A stretch of 64,000 nt of DNA from Melastoma dodecandrum (GCA_029817715.1 JARUPY010000092.1:27061-91060); one strand, 5' to 3'. Positions 12,469 through 25,638 are shown, counted from the first letter of the stretch. Numbers and translations are program-made. The notes: generated by a model from the letters alone, not told the origin.

Positions 12469-14626
12469 ATGGCCTTCCACAGCAGCAACCACCACGGCCA
12501 CCCCCAGCAGCAGCAAGACCTCGACCTCACCACCCTCTACCCCTTCCCCTCCGACCATCCCTCCCCTCCTAATTGTCTCTCCGCTGCCCCCACCCCCAAC
12601 ACCACCGGCAACTTCCTCCACCTCAACACCTCCCCCTCCTCCTCCTCCTCCCCCGCCCCCGCTCCACCTCCTCCTCCTCCTCTTTCGCAGTGGCCCGGCC
12701 TCCTCCCCGTCGAGTCCTCCTCCTCCCTCGATCTCAAGGATTCCATTCCTGGCGACTCCGCCGTCCCCGCGGCCAACCCCACTGCCGTCAGCAGCAACAT
12801 CAGCAAGTCAGAGGGAGGAGGAGGGGACTGGCTTATGGCGAGGAGAAAAGCCGAGATCTTGGCGCACCCGCTTTACGAGCAGCTGTTGTCAGCACACGTC
12901 GCGTGCCTTAGGATCGCCACCCCGGTCGACCAGCTCCCCAGGATAGATGCCCAGTTAGCTCAGTCCCAGGACGTGGTGTCCAAGTACTCGGGTTTGGGAG
13001 GGGCCGGCCTCGTCGGGGATGATAACAAGGAGCTCGATCATTTCATGGTAATTCCAAAGGAATCAACTTTGACCTTTTCTATCCTCAATCGATCGCAATC
13101 ATCCATGTGGTGTTTGTTTGATCCGTTCTTGTTGCTGTGATTGATTTTTTGGGGAGAAGCTTGACTGGTCTGATGTTATTATTATTGGTCGGCTTTCTAT
13201 TTGTTGCAAATTTGTTGTTCGGTACATGCCGACAGCTTCAATCTCGCATCTCTGTTCATCTCCAAAGAATAGAGAGAAATTAATGCATTCATCGCATACG
13301 CGGAGAAGATATTTGCACCGTTTCTATTGCAATATTTCGCTTGTTCATGCTAATACTCCGTTTGAACTTGATAAATCCTTGAGCAGTTGGGGCTCTTGCT
13401 TTTTGTATATCAGAGGCTCTGCTACCCAGTATGGTAAGGATGCACTGTGGGTGACTCTGGAGTTTGTTATATCTCGAGGATACGCCTAGCCGATCCTTGA
13501 GAGCAGCTGTTTTGCACGAATTGTATCATTAGGGCTAGTCTCGTAGACAAGTCTTTTTGTTTATTGAAGACGTGCTTTTCTGGGCAGAGTGAGTTCCGAT
13601 TGGCAGCGTCTTGAACATTGATAGACTGATCATTGGCCATATACCATTTACAGTCCTTGTTCTTTCGTGACAGACGCACTATGTCCTGTTGTTGTGTTCC
13701 TTCAAAGAGCAACTGCAGCAGCATGTCCGTGTCCATGCAATGGAAGCTGTGATGGCTTGTTGGGAAATCGAGCAGTCCCTGCAGAGTTTAACTGGTCATT
13801 TGTTGTCTCTCTCTGGCAAAGAATTTGTCATTAGGATCGCTCGCCCTCTGAAATCTCTTTGTTGCACAATCAGGTGTTTCCCCGGGAGAGGGCACCGGGG
13901 CAACAATGTCCGATGACGAGGACGATCAGGTAGATAGTGACGCCACCTTGTTCGATGGAAGTTTAGATGGTACCGATACAATGGGTTTCGGTCCTCTGAT
14001 CCCTACGGATGCCGAGAGATCGTTAATGGAGCGGGTGAGGCAGGAACTGAAGCACGAACTTAAGCAGGTATTTAACTAATGGCATTTCCCAATCACTCGT
14101 TTAATTACTCGAGATTCTGTACCTGATCTGGCGGTGTTTGTCCACTCAGGGCTACAAGGAAAAGATAGTAGACATAAGGGAGGAAATTCTCCGGAAGAGA
14201 CGCGCAGGAAAACTGCCCGGGGACACGACCTCCGTTCTCAAAGCCTGGTGGCAATCACATTCCAAGTGGCCATACCCTACGGTACAATTTCTGCCAAAAA
14301 CAAAAAGCATCCGCTGGGAGAAATTCGGGACCCAGATGAAAAGCATCCCCTGATGTGTGTTATTTTCTGCAGGAGGAGGATAAGGCGCGATTAGTGCAGG
14401 AAACCGGGTTGCAACTAAAGCAGATAAACAACTGGTTTATAAACCAGAGAAAGCGCAACTGGCACAGCAACCCTTCCTCGTCCACAGCCTTGAAGAGCAA
14501 GCGCAAGAGGTAACCATTCTCGAACTCGTGTCCCCCAATCTCAGGCGCATAAAATCTTTCCTCATCATAACGCCGACCAAACCTTTGTAATGAAGCAAAG
14601 CAGGTGATAACGGCAGTGAGCGTTAG
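12469..14626 (+). CDS. KNAT3/4/5: Class II KNOX homeobox transcription factor (KNAT3/4/5 group)
   Basis: Six exons give 397 residues: 12469-13047, 13674-13794, 13874-14067, 14150-14281, 14373-14509 and 14596-14626. The ATG gives MAFHSSNHH, the usual start of the KNAT3 group, followed by a Pro/Ser/Gln-rich region. KNOX1 ([20 protein letters not shown]) and KNOX2 ([20 protein letters not shown]) come next, then an acidic stretch, the ELK domain ([17 protein letters not shown]) and a TALE homeodomain with the PYP three-residue loop extension and recognition helix [12 protein letters not shown]. The protein should enter the nucleus and pair with BELL partners. Class II KNOX proteins act in differentiation, seed-coat and secondary-wall programmes. 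The last exon is only 31 bp; its acceptor was chosen because it restores the family C-terminus (AGDNGSER). Intron 1 (626 bp) is the longest. Confidence 0.96.
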
Positions 14627-17383
14627 ACATGGGAAATGGACTCTTGGGGAAAAAACGGAACACGACAGGCAGATAACGCGAGCGCCTCTCGTATCGAGAA
14701 ACGGTGGCCCGAGCATCGACAGGATATTCTGTAGCTCCGTCGGCATCGTGTACGCTGGAATACTCTTGGCTGATTAGTAAATACATACATGATACATACA
14801 GGTGGAGGATGATTTTTGTTTGTCTTTTTAGTATCTATACATGAAACTAGGCTTGGTATGGTGTAGCTCTTTGTATTTTCCTTTTTTTTTTTTTTCTGTT
14901 TTGGCATTGTGGGTTGGGGGAGGGGGTATTATTTATAATTATTGCTGTAACGTAACATTACATTGCATGAAACGTACTCGTGAACTTTTCACGTAACTCG
15001 TGTGTGATGCACAGTTCATAATGTCGGTAGTATACGCGTATGTACATATAACATTAGGAGGCCAGATATTGGGCCTTAGGCCCGAGTTTCTCTCATTTAA
15101 GGGCCCATGCATAGGCCCGACAACATACTTATGCTTCGAGTTCTACCTCGTCCTACAGCAGCGGGAACAGAACAGAGAAATTGAAAAACAAAAACGAGAT
15201 TTGTACTTACGTAATGTTAGTTTTTAAAAGATTTGCGAAATACGATTTCTGTAATTTGCTATTTAAAACAACAACACTAATTTTTTAAGCATATAAGACA
15301 TTATTTCAGATAATGACTTTCGAAAAAATTGTCAAAATTCAACACTAAGTTTTCCCATCGATTATCGTCTTTACGAAAACATATGACTTTAGTTTTAATA
15401 ATATCTTGAATCAAAGTTCCGAAACATCATGTTGTATGAGTGAACGACTCGTGCTACTTGCAATTTCCAATATAATTATGGTATGTTTATGAACCTTGGT
15501 TTGAATTTCAATGTTTTTCCAAAAACTTATAAGTTTATCTCCTGTTCAACTTCACTAACTACAAGACAACATAGTTACAATATAATACATAGACCATTTT
15601 AGGACAACAGAAGTAAAGTAACCCCCCATGACGATACAAAGCGAAACAAGAAATCGCCTTTTCTATTACGTTTGGTCTTGAGCATCTCTACTTTTGCTTC
15701 GGCCTTAGTTCGCTTCATCTGGGCCTTTCTTAATTGTGCTTCCAAAGGGCGAATCAATTTCATCCAATATCATGGCTTCTTTAATGACAATCCACCGCCC
15801 AACCGAGTCTCACGACAACCTCCACAATCATCTTTGTAACGAGTACATCCAACAAAAATTCTACGTTTGTTCTTCATTGTTAGTGCTGTGCTGTCTTGAC
15901 ACGACATTCAAGCCCACCCACATTTACGCCGCACAAACACCTCTCTATTTTTACATCACTAGAATTTTGCTGCTCCTCGAAAATTGTCTCCGACTAGAAT
16001 ACACCGATAAAATTATAGCTAAATTAGGCAAAACAAACTCATAACTGACGGACCCAGTTGAGAGAAAATCGGAGGGTCGGGAAGAGACAATCTACGACGG
16101 GAGGCAAGAGCAGAAATTGAAACAAGGATAAGCCAGAAACAAGTGAGCCCTGCGGACTAGTTTGATTTCTTATGAGGATGGATCGATTTGGGAATTCGGC
16201 TTAGGATTTGGATTTTATTTTGTTAGGATTCGGGATCCATTTCATTTGGGACAAAATTGTCAACGAGTTGCCAGCAAGATGGGTACATATTAGAGATAAT
16301 GTCTGAAAATATTTAAATTAATTTTAAAAAATGTTAAAAATCATCACGTGAAATTTGCATTAGTTTGTTAAATACTAACTTTTAATTGTTTAAAGTCTGG
16401 TCGTTGTTTCGCTAGTATATGAAATGTTACTGCAACTAGAAAGGGAGTTGTGAAGATTTTCCCGGGGTTGTTGCACGCAGGGGCGTTTAATTAATAACAA
16501 CACTCTTATCTGATTCCCAACCAATTTAACTGTGTCTCCTCTTGTGAAATTACGCTACTCTCCTCACCTCCCAACACCCCCCCTCCCCCTTCAAATAAAT
16601 CCTCTCGCTTTTTCCTCCGGTTGGCAACCTCCCCCTGCTCCCGCCCTCACGGAGGAGGCGCCATGCCGTACTCCGCATCCTCCCGACCTAAACCAACCAG
16701 CTCCGTCCTTCGCTCCCGGTCGCCCGATTGGTCTTCTTCGCGTGATCGCACGTCCTTGATGTTCGTGTCTTCGCCTCCCAACCTGTTCCACCACAGGTCT
16801 GCATCCCTTCCTCGCGTAGCGGTCGGTTCGTCTCGTTCGACCACTTCGATCGTGTCCTCCTCCTCGGCCAGGTCGCCTATCGACCGCCCTCTGTCTCCGA
16901 AAAGCTCCCTTGCGGTGTCCCCACGGCGCCACGTGCTGAGGAGCAGCGACGTCCGGAGGAACTCTAGGAAGGCCACCTGCATGTGCTCTCCCACCTCTCA
17001 TCCGAGATCATTCCGGTGCGGCCTGCACAAGGACTCCAGTCCTCGCCAGTCGGTGCCGCCTAGTCGATCGAACGTCTGGAGCTTGGCGATGAAGAATTTG
17101 GTGGTTAGGATAGGAGTGGAGGGGGACCTCATGAGGAGAGTCTTGACGGCGCTGATACGTCCCTCGTCTCGCCAGCAGCGCAGCCGCACGGCCTTCCAGC
17201 CGCTGCCGAGCCGATTGTCGGTGATGTCCAAGGCATCGGATCCATGAAGCCCTAACTCCGTCCCCTCAGTGAGGTTGACCAAACGGAGTCACCCCATGCT
17301 AGCTTTCTTCCAGAATAACGTTGTTTCGAAAACTAATTCGTCGTCAGCCTTGAAATTTTTTTTTCTTTTAAATTATAACATTC
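14627..17383. other. Intergenic region downstream of the KNOX gene
   Basis: It contains the likely KNOX 3' UTR, AT-rich DNA and small open frames without recognisable homology (one at 15736-16044). A GC-rich block at about 16560-17290 contains the coding-like frame listed separately. Confidence 0.5.
16647..17282 (-). other. Unrecognised GC-rich coding-like frame with one stop
   Basis: On the minus strand one frame runs for about 212 codons from 17282 to 16647 with a single TGA near 16995. It is strongly GC-rich compared with its AT-rich surroundings. The conceptual product has an N-terminal half with LRCWRDEGR and KTLLMRSPS, then VAFLEFLRTSLLLSTWRRGD and a highly charged Arg/Glu/Asp tail. 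I do not recognise a family. It could be a decayed gene, part of the neighbouring MULE, or simply GC-rich DNA in which long frames occur by chance. Confidence 0.3.
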
Positions 17384-19747
17384 GAAGTCGGCCTTTGTAA
17401 GACCGACTTCCTTAGTACCAGAAAGTCGGCCTAACAAAGGCCGACTTTGTTCAGCCACCAGAATTTTTGGTGCTGGCACAAGGGAGTCAACCTTACGAAG
17501 GCCGACTTCTATAGGGCGTTAAGTAAGTCAGCCTTACAAAGGCCGATTCCTTCGGGATTTAAACATCCCGAACCACTCTAGGACATAAGTCATCCTCGTC
17601 AAACACCCTATCCTCTCGACCTCTCCCGGCCCTCAGCCGTCTCGGACGCCCGCCCCAAGTGTTCGCGAAGCCCCTGAATGTCCTGGACGCCTGTCCCCAT
17701 TGTCCCCGCCGTCCCGGACGCCGATCTCCCGACACGGAATCCCCGCCCCCGACACCCCACCACCGACACCCCGTCGTTGCGTGGTTGCCCTTTCGTCGTT
17801 CATCGCTGTACATCCCCCGGCCGCATCCATCCCGTGAGGTCAAGTTTAATTAGGGTTTGTAATTAGGGTTATTATTAATTAGGGTTTTAGTATGGATTTG
17901 TTTGATTAAGGCATTAACTTAATGCATAAATTTAGTATTGAAAGTATGTATTAAGAATCGACCTAATTTTGGAATAAGAGTTCTAATTAACCTAATTAAC
18001 ATGTAATTAGGGTTCGTAATTAACCTAATTGCCTATTAAGAAATTAACCTCTGTTTGAATTTAAAAGTACATTGTTCTAATTTGGTAGCTCAATTGTTAA
18101 TAGGTATCGTGTTTCAATGTCGCCGATTGAGCTTTTGATTTTTTCCAATGGAAATATTGTTAATGGATCTGACGGAGTTGGTTATGATAAAAGGCCAATA
18201 ACAAGAATAGAGATTCGGGAATAAGAAACAACTCATATATGCGATGAACAATTTTCATATACTAAGGCACTACAATTATGAGGTTGTTGAATCTACGAAG
18301 AAACTGTGAAATATTTGTTGTTCAAAATCTGATAATGGCTATAAGTACATATTAAGGGTGATACAAAGAGCATATGATGATGAGTTTGATGTGACAATAG
18401 TTGGACAACCTCATAGTTGCATTAATCCCGTTTTATCACGTGATCATGTACGATTGGATTCAAATTTCATGGATCTGTTATTCAGAAGCTTTGTAAGCAA
18501 AACTCCGAAAGTTAAAGTTGCACTCGTTCGCAATGTCGTTAAGGAGAAATATGAACACGAAGTCCCTAGGAGAAGGGTGTGAGATGCCAAAATAAAAGCA
18601 ATTTCGTGAATATATGGCGATTGGGTGAATCATACAATGAGTTGTCGCATTTGTTGAATGAGATTCCTACTTCTAACCCCAGTACTTGCGTTGACTGGGG
18701 AGGTTCATACATGGTTAGTGATTCAGAGTTTGTTTTTCAAAGGTGTTTTGGTGTTTTGGTCCTGCCGTAACATCGTTTCGTTATTGTCGCCCTCTAGTTA
18801 GTATTGGCGGAACCTTTCTGTATGGTAAATACAAGCATAAGTTATTAATTGCTTGTAGTTTAGATGACAGCAATCATATCGTTCCTTTCGCATTTACAAT
18901 CGTTGATGAAGAAAGCTATCGGTCGTGGGGGTAGTTTCTAAAATGCCTGAAACGTTATATCTTTGACGATGAATGTTAGGGCATATGTTTGATTTCCAGA
19001 TAGGCATTCTGGTATTTTAGCGGCAGTAAACGATGTCAAAGTAGGTTAGACGTCGCCATTTGCACAGTGGAGGTTCTGCATACGTCATGTAGTGAGCAAC
19101 TTCAACACGAGGTACAAGAATCTTCATAGGAAAAAAAAGGCTAGTTATTGCTGTAACGAAATGAATGGCATCAAAGATGAAGTAATATTTGCGTCATATT
19201 TTGAAAACTATTCCAGAGTCAGTAGATTTTTTTTATGAGATGGATAAGAGCCAATTGACTCTCAGTTTCGATGGGAACTACCATCGGGGGATAATAACGG
19301 CGAATTTAAGCGAAAGCTACAATGCTGTTTTAAGGGGTGCATGATGGCTTCCGGTCTCTGCTATAGTAAGAAAGACATTCTATAATTTTGTTGAATGTTG
19401 GAATAACAGAAGAGATGAGGCTGACGCGGCGATAAATAAGAGAGAAAAATTCACTAAAGTTGTCATGGAGCTTTTCAATAAGGGAATAAAGAAGGCTACA
19501 AATCATCAAGTCACACTTATAGATTGTGGTGATGGTACGTTTATTGTCACAACCAAAGGGAATCATAAGATAAAGAACGTATTCCTGCGACACAACATAT
19601 GCTCGTGCAAGAAATGACAAATCTATCGGATATTATGTTCACACGAGCTTGCTTACTTTAGTGACAGTTTTACTAGTCTTCAGAAGTCGGTCTTACAAAG
19701 ACAGACTTTCTTTATAATCGAAGTCGACCTTTGTAGGGCTGATTTCG
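17384..19747 (+). mobile_element. Decayed MuDR-type MULE bounded by hairpin repeats
   Basis: A transposase relic (18240-19650) lies between clusters of imperfect 26-29 bp palindromes of the form AAGTCGGCCT...AGGCCGACTT. Four are upstream (17384-17411, 17421-17449, 17484-17509, 17525-17550) and two downstream (19682-19709, 19719-19747). No long TIR or target duplication was found, so the limits given are those of the hairpins and not proven element ends. Confidence 0.6.
18240..19650 (+). pseudogene. MULE transposase pseudogene (MuDR type)
   Basis: Pieces of one transposase appear in order across shifting frames. First is the N-terminal DNA-binding region with the C...PHSC spacing and LSRDHVRLDS (about 18240-18580). 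Next is the catalytic MULE domain with IGGTFLYGKYKHKLLIA and VPFAFTIVDEESYRSW (about 18800-18930). Last is a SWIM zinc-finger end, CSCKK-stop-QIYRI then CSHELAYF (about 19595-19660), where the conserved Trp codon has become TGA. Many stops and frameshifts separate the pieces, so no active enzyme can be made. Order and motifs fit the autonomous MuDR/mudrA class. Confidence 0.85.
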
Positions 19748-20171
19748 CAACCTTAGTAAATGAATTTCTAAACTATTTACCTTATTTGACGAAATAATTT
19801 TGGGATCAACGTTATTTAGGAACAAAACTCCTGACCCTTTCCCTTCCTTCGAATTCTAACACACGAGAAAAAGGCAGTAATAGAATTAGGATACACGATA
19901 CAACGTTGTCTGAATATTTGAATTTTTGGAGTTTGGGGAAAGAGGCAAAGGGCCCCCAATAAAGATATAAAGCCGAACAGGCCCATTCTAAATGGGCCAG
20001 CCCAATATCGGACGGTTGCCGTCGTTATCCCAATAGTCTTCCTTCCACGTCCACGGAAAGAAAGAGGAGAGCAAACTGTTGGACAGCCGTCGTCTATTCC
20101 CCGCGCCTCCCCATATCCCCTCCCCTCTCAAAACCTCACCCCCATCAGGAAACCCAAAACCAATAAAGGCC

Positions 20172-23100
20172 ATGATCGCCTCGCGTGCAAGGCCTGGTGC
20201 CTTCATTCCCCCAATCAGAATCCTCCACGTCTCATTCTCTTCCCAAACGCTTCCTCCCCCTCCTTCTCCGTCGCCCCCCTTGGAAGCCTCCACCTACTCC
20301 CGGTGGATCTCCGGCATCGCTGCGGGATCTGGCGCCGGGGTCCTGTACTGGCATCTCGCATCCCCGGATCACGACGCCGGAAGACCGTTGGTATCCTTTG
20401 ATCAGTCAACGGCCGCGACGACGGCCTCGCTGGAGCCTGTCGTGGAGTGTCGGAGGTCCGGCGGGAAGCTCGCGTTGCCCGCGGATGTACCTAACTACCT
20501 CTTCGGAGGTGATCTTTCTCGCAGATTTTTTGTGGAGTAGGCGATGAGGATGAGGGTGACTTATGATTGTGTGGTTGTTGCAGACGCTTACAGGAAGAGA
20601 GTGTTCTTTAACTACGAGAAGAGGATTCGGCTGCGGAGCCCTCCTGAAAAGGTCAGTACCTGCCTGATGGAGAGAAAGATTGAATGTGTAGAGTATGGTC
20701 GTTTCTAGTCATTTTGATGGTTTCTTTGAAATGAGCGCTGTGTTTTGTATGTAGATTGAATGCTTGTCGTCTGTGGATGTATTTGCATGTTCGTGGCTTT
20801 AATGCTCCTGCTGACTGGTAATTATTCATGGCCGTTGCTTTTAGGTTTTTGCTTATTTTGCTAGTGTTCGAACCCCAAAAGGAGAGCTTCTGATGAAGCC
20901 TGGGGATTTGATGCGAGCGGTCGTGCCTGTTTTCCCACCCTCTGAATCTCATGTTGTTCGGGACGGATATTTGTTTGGAGAAAGGAGCCCTGGGGAACTA
21001 CATTGTGCTCCATCTGAATTCTTCCTACTTTTTGATATGAACAATGATGGTCTAATTTCCTTCAAAGAGTGAGTTTCAAGCTATCCTGTTAGGTCTATAT
21101 GGTAATGAGTTACCCCTGATGGCACATTTCTCAATCGTGTCCTTTTCCAAGTATAACTTTTGAAATTCCCATTTCACCAGGTACATATTCTTTGTGACGC
21201 TTCTTAGCATTCCAGAGTCTAGCTTTTCAGTGGCTTTCAAGATGTTCGACCTTAACAATAATGGGTCTGCCTCTCACTCATTCATCCTTTTATCTTTCAT
21301 CCTTACTTCTCTTCATTCAGAGATGCCTGTTTTCATCCTGGGAGGGGATTTATTTATCATTTTTAAATAATATTTGGAAGAAATCATTGATGATATCTTT
21401 ATATTTTGGAAAGAAATATTTCTATTTTAGTGGAAACGAACGTTGTCCTTATCAATCTTTCGCTGCTAAACTTCACTTGGATTTTGTATTATTATGATGA
21501 ATCTCCAGGGAGATAGACAAGGAGGAATTCAAGAAAGTGATGAATTTAATGCGAGCTCACAACAGACAAGGGGCACATCATCGTGATGGGCTTCGGACAG
21601 GGTTCAAGGTTAGTGGTACAGTCAAGGAGGGAGGCCTGCTGAAGTATTTCTTCGGTGAAGATGGGCAAGAACGCCTCCCTCATGATAAGTTCCTTCAGTT
21701 CATGGGAGATCTGCGCAGTGAGGTGAGTCAATTAATAGACAGTGACTGAAATCCAGTTAAGCCCTTCGATTTTCGCTTCTTTTTTATAAATTTTCTTAGC
21801 ATTTGATGACCAGATTAAGCAGTTTAAATTGTGATTTTGGTCTCCTGTATAGCTCCAACCTAGTTGCTTGTTTATTATTTGCTAGAATGGAGTTTTACAT
21901 AATCTTGCATGATGAAAGACAATAATGTGTTCTCCTTGATTTTTAACTTGCTGTGATGTAGCATGGTGTTATCCTGCTGTGCCCAATAAGATCTTTTCAG
22001 ATGAAATGGATATTAATCTTCCAGTATATGTAAGAGCTTATCTGGAGATTATCGTGCTATTAATATTCTGAGAAAAAATTGCAGAAGTACTTCTGCTTTC
22101 AGGCTGGCTTTATCATTTAGATATGTGGGCAGATCCTGATTACTGAGAATGTATATTGTATTTATTATTCCGTTGTCATATGCCTAATCAGTGCTGGAAA
22201 CCTTGTCCTCTTCCTTTATAATTAGGTTGTTGATTGATATCAATTACTTAACTAATTCAAATGCTTCGTTGTAGATTCTAAATCTTGAGTTTGACCATTA
22301 TGACTATCACTCTCAAGGAACTATATCAGCCCAGGATTTCGCATTGTCTTTAGTGGCCTCTGCAGACATGGGCCATCTACACAAGTTGCTTGATCGAGTG
22401 GATGAGTTGGAGAAGAAATCACATCTGAAAGGTATTCGCATTACGCGAGATGAATTTAAAAGCTTCGCAGAGCTTCGTAGGAAATTGCAGCCATTCTCTT
22501 TGGCAATTTTTAGTTTTGGTGAAGTTAATGGCCTGCTTACCAAGAGGGACTTCCAACGAGCAGCGTTACAGGTAAGATGATTCTTAGCCTGATATTAGGT
22601 TTTACTTGAGATATGATTGACCTTACTGTGAAGGCAGGATAGGAATCGTAGCATATGGTAGCCTCAGGGACCGGTTTCTGTGATGTCCTTTAGGAATATC
22701 GTCTATTTAGAATCATAAAGTTCCGTTCTGCCCGCTATTTTTTGCATGCTTTTAAGCCTGGTATCGCCCCTCAACTTAGTTTGTTTTGACATGTGAAGCT
22801 TAAAAGCTGACTTGAACAGGTATGTAGTGTGACCACATAAGTGGCAAAAGTGAATCAGGATGTGCTGTCTAATTTGTTTCATGTATTTGTTGCATTTCAT
22901 TTTGAGATTTCATTGCAAATATGGTCTACTAGCTCTGTTATGTCTGAGTACCCCTTGAACATTTGAAGTCGTCCTAAGCTAATTTACCGGTGGATTTGTT
23001 TTCACCAGTTTTTTCGTGTTTGACATCAGGTCTGTGATGTTGCTCTCTCCGACAATGTCGTGGAGGTCATTTTCCAAGTTTTTGATGCGAACAGAGACGG

Positions 23101-23245
23101 GAACATAAGCAGCGAAGAATTTGTGAGAGTTCTTCACAAGAGACAAAAGGACATAGCTCACCCAGTGGGCGAGGGCCTGGCAGGGCTTTTATCGTGTGTT
23201 CAGAATTGTGGAAAGACGTATACCCTGGAATGCCTGATTTCTTGA
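20172..23245 (+). CDS. MICU: Mitochondrial calcium uptake protein (MICU)
   Basis: Seven exons give 479 residues: 20172-20508, 20584-20651, 20845-21068, 21181-21264, 21509-21722, 22275-22571 and 23030-23245. MICU is the Ca2+-sensing gatekeeper of the mitochondrial calcium uniporter in the intermembrane space. The ATG at 20172 opens an Arg/Ala/Pro-rich N-terminus of targeting type, then SRWISGIAAGSGAGVLYWHL, a likely membrane segment. Three canonical EF-hand loops follow: DMNNDGLISFKE, DLNNNGEIDKEE and DANRDGNISSEE. Plants typically have three, against two working ones in animal MICU1. A conserved YRKRVFFNYEKRIRLRSPPEK segment matches the family. The frame also extends upstream from 20079 but has no ATG there. 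An open, uninterrupted gene. Confidence 0.95.
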
Positions 23246-24365
23246 GTCAATGGAGAACTAGTCTCTCAGCTCTGGACCCATTAAAATCGTAAAGATCCTC
23301 ATGGGGACGCTTACAGCAGACCTTGTGCCTCGTCACGAAGCCTAGAAAATATCTCGGCCCTGTTCTGTAAAAAAAATTACGGACCAAGTGGACTTAGGAA
23401 GAGCAGTGGATGCTAACCAGTCCGGCTTCACTAATGTTGCCGAAGCGATTGCGATTCTCTAAGAAGAATCAAATTGTCGTATTCGGTTTGTTGATAATTT
23501 ACAGTAAACTATACATTTTGGCACTGTAATACTTCTTGTAGTTGCATTTTGTGATCAGACAGAAAGGGAAGTGTTTCGTTTGCGGAAAAAAAAAAAGGTT
23601 TTTGCTTAAGATGGCAGAAAAGCAACACTTTGTAGGAGATACAAGGGTTGAGTAAAAAAGGGTAGAAGATACATAACCATGCAGGGAAACAAGTCCTTTT
23701 TCAAATAAATGAAGAATTGAGATTCAAAAGTGGGTTACAAGAGCTAAAAATAAAATATAAAATCTAACAAGCTTTTTAACTATCTGAACTATTTGGTGAT
23801 TTCAATTAACAGAACAATCTCAAACAAAAATTATAAAATTTTCCCATTTTTGCACAATTTTGTAAAAAGGAATTTTTCTTAATGACACATAAATTTAGAC
23901 CATCACCATGAGCTTAATATTTTTATAATATTTTACGTATGAATTAATTATATTTACGTAATTTCGATACATGTTCTGCTATTGTAATCTGGGAGCGTAT
24001 AAATGAAGTATTATAAAGTTTTTTTTTTCTTTAGAAAGATTAAGGGGTGGAAGTTATGTTTTTAAAAGGGAATTTAAAGATTTCTCATTTTTACTTTCGA
24101 TTTTTTTTATTCTGAAGAATAAATGGGATCTTTACATATTTGCAAATATTATAAACAATTTCTATTACAGTAAAATGCTAAGCAGGGGATATGTCTAATG
24201 TCAACCCTACCCAAATTACCTCTGAAAATTCCGATTTTGCCATCCCAATCGGATCCCAATCCGCCGAAATAAAAATAAATAAATAAATAAAAACTCCCCG
24301 CGCCCTTTGTGCCTTGTCCGAAAATCCACCCAAACCCTCGGCTCGACGCCAGCCTAGCCCCCAGG
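23246..24365. other. Intergenic region between MICU and the acidic-protein gene
   Basis: Likely MICU 3' UTR, then AT-rich DNA (about 23,600-24,170). No gene or clear repeat was seen. Confidence 0.5.
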
Positions 24366-25638
24366 ATGCAGCAGACGATGTGGAGCGACCACGCCGCCTC
24401 CGACCTCCTCGAAGGAGTCCTCGGAGCGGTTCTCGAGGCCTTCGTAGTTGAGGCTTCCGTCCTGGCCGCCAAAACCCTCGCTTGCTCCCTCTTGCTGGTA
24501 ATCCCCCCCCCCTCCACCCCAGTTTCCTTCCTTCGTCTTACGTCGCTTCCTTTCCTTACTGTTTTTGGTCCCCCGGAAGGAGTTCGTTTCTGCTGTTTTG
24601 CGTTTTCGGGGTGAGGGGATTGGCCAAAGTTAAGGCTTTTCGGTTGGATGTTAATGTTCTTTTTGGAGATAGGTTGTGATGAATGTTGTTTTGGTAGTCC
24701 CCGTTTTAGTTTCGGGGAATTGTGCCCGTGTAGATTCTGTCTGATTTGTTCCCGTACCGACATTGTGTCCCAGTGGGTCAGTTAGCCTCCTGCTGGCCTC
24801 ATGTGCATCTTGTTTCCACTCCTTAGGCTTGTTGGGTTCTTAATTGTCTCATAATTGTAGATTGAGCTGGAAAGATAGTTGTTTGTTGATACTTTTTTTG
24901 GGTTGGATCACGGAATCGTGATTCTCGGTCGATCATGTTTGTTCCTAAGGGACTGTTGGTGTCGAAATTTTTAGTCGGTTGTGAGGCTTTCTGGGATTTT
25001 ATATTCTCTGTTAAGGCTTGGTTGGCTTTGTTGTGACAAGGTTTCCTGAGAGTCATCTGCTGAGTACTATATGCTGTACCGGATTGTGATATTGCTGTCT
25101 CTTTATGATTTGTTTTAGCTACCCTGTTAGCCTTTTCATCCAGGTTGCCTCATCTAGCCGGGCGATAAACATCTTGGCAAAGGACATGGAAATATCTCAA
25201 AGGTCATTAGTTTTGATGCCTTGTTGGATCCCATTGGTTGCCTTCGTTTTAAGAAGTCTGCAATACCTGAGTTGATGCTTCTTTTCATGTTTCTTAAGGT
25301 TTCCCTTTGATGAGCTTCATGCTGTCAAAAAACCTGGTCCTGAGAATGTGGATGTTAGTGAGACTGAGGATGACGAAGATGAGGATGACAATGACGACGA
25401 GGATCAGGAAGAGGACGAGGATGAGGAAGAGGACGGTGGAGAGGCAAATGGGGATGACGAGGGTGATCCGGAGGATGAGCCAGAGGCCAAAGCTGATGGA
25501 AATGAAGAAGATGATGATGAGGACGACGATGAAGATGAGGACGAGGATGATGATGAGGAGGAGGAAGAGGAAGAGGAGGAGGAAGAAGAGGAGGATGAGG
25601 ACGAGCTGCCACAACCTCCTACGAAGAAGAGGAAGTGA
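24366..25638 (+). CDS. Small highly acidic protein of unknown function
   Basis: Three exons (24366-24497, 25144-25202, 25299-25638) give 176 residues. The first about 75 residues form a normal-composition domain containing WSDHAASDLLEGVLGAVLE, then AKDMEISQRFPFDELH. From about residue 80 on the protein is almost pure Asp/Glu, with tracts of up to 13 consecutive Glu, and it ends in a basic PPTKKRK. That end resembles a nuclear localisation signal. Proteins of this build are found across land plants under uninformative names; a histone-chaperone-like or nucleolar role would be a guess. The acidic tract is coded by GAG/GAT/GAC repeats, a simple-sequence region that can change length easily. The splice phases fit exactly, which supports the model. 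Confidence 0.85.

Noticed and set aside
12239..12946. 235-codon Ser/Pro-rich plus-strand frame
   Set aside because: It overlaps KNOX exon 1 in another frame and is a by-product of the CT- and CCT-rich DNA.
15736..16044. 102-codon plus-strand frame
   Set aside because: No recognisable domain, no splice context and ordinary AT-rich composition.
17845..17890. Three AATTAGGGTT words as interstitial telomere DNA
   Set aside because: They resemble telobox motifs but are spaced and not tandem TTTAGGG units.
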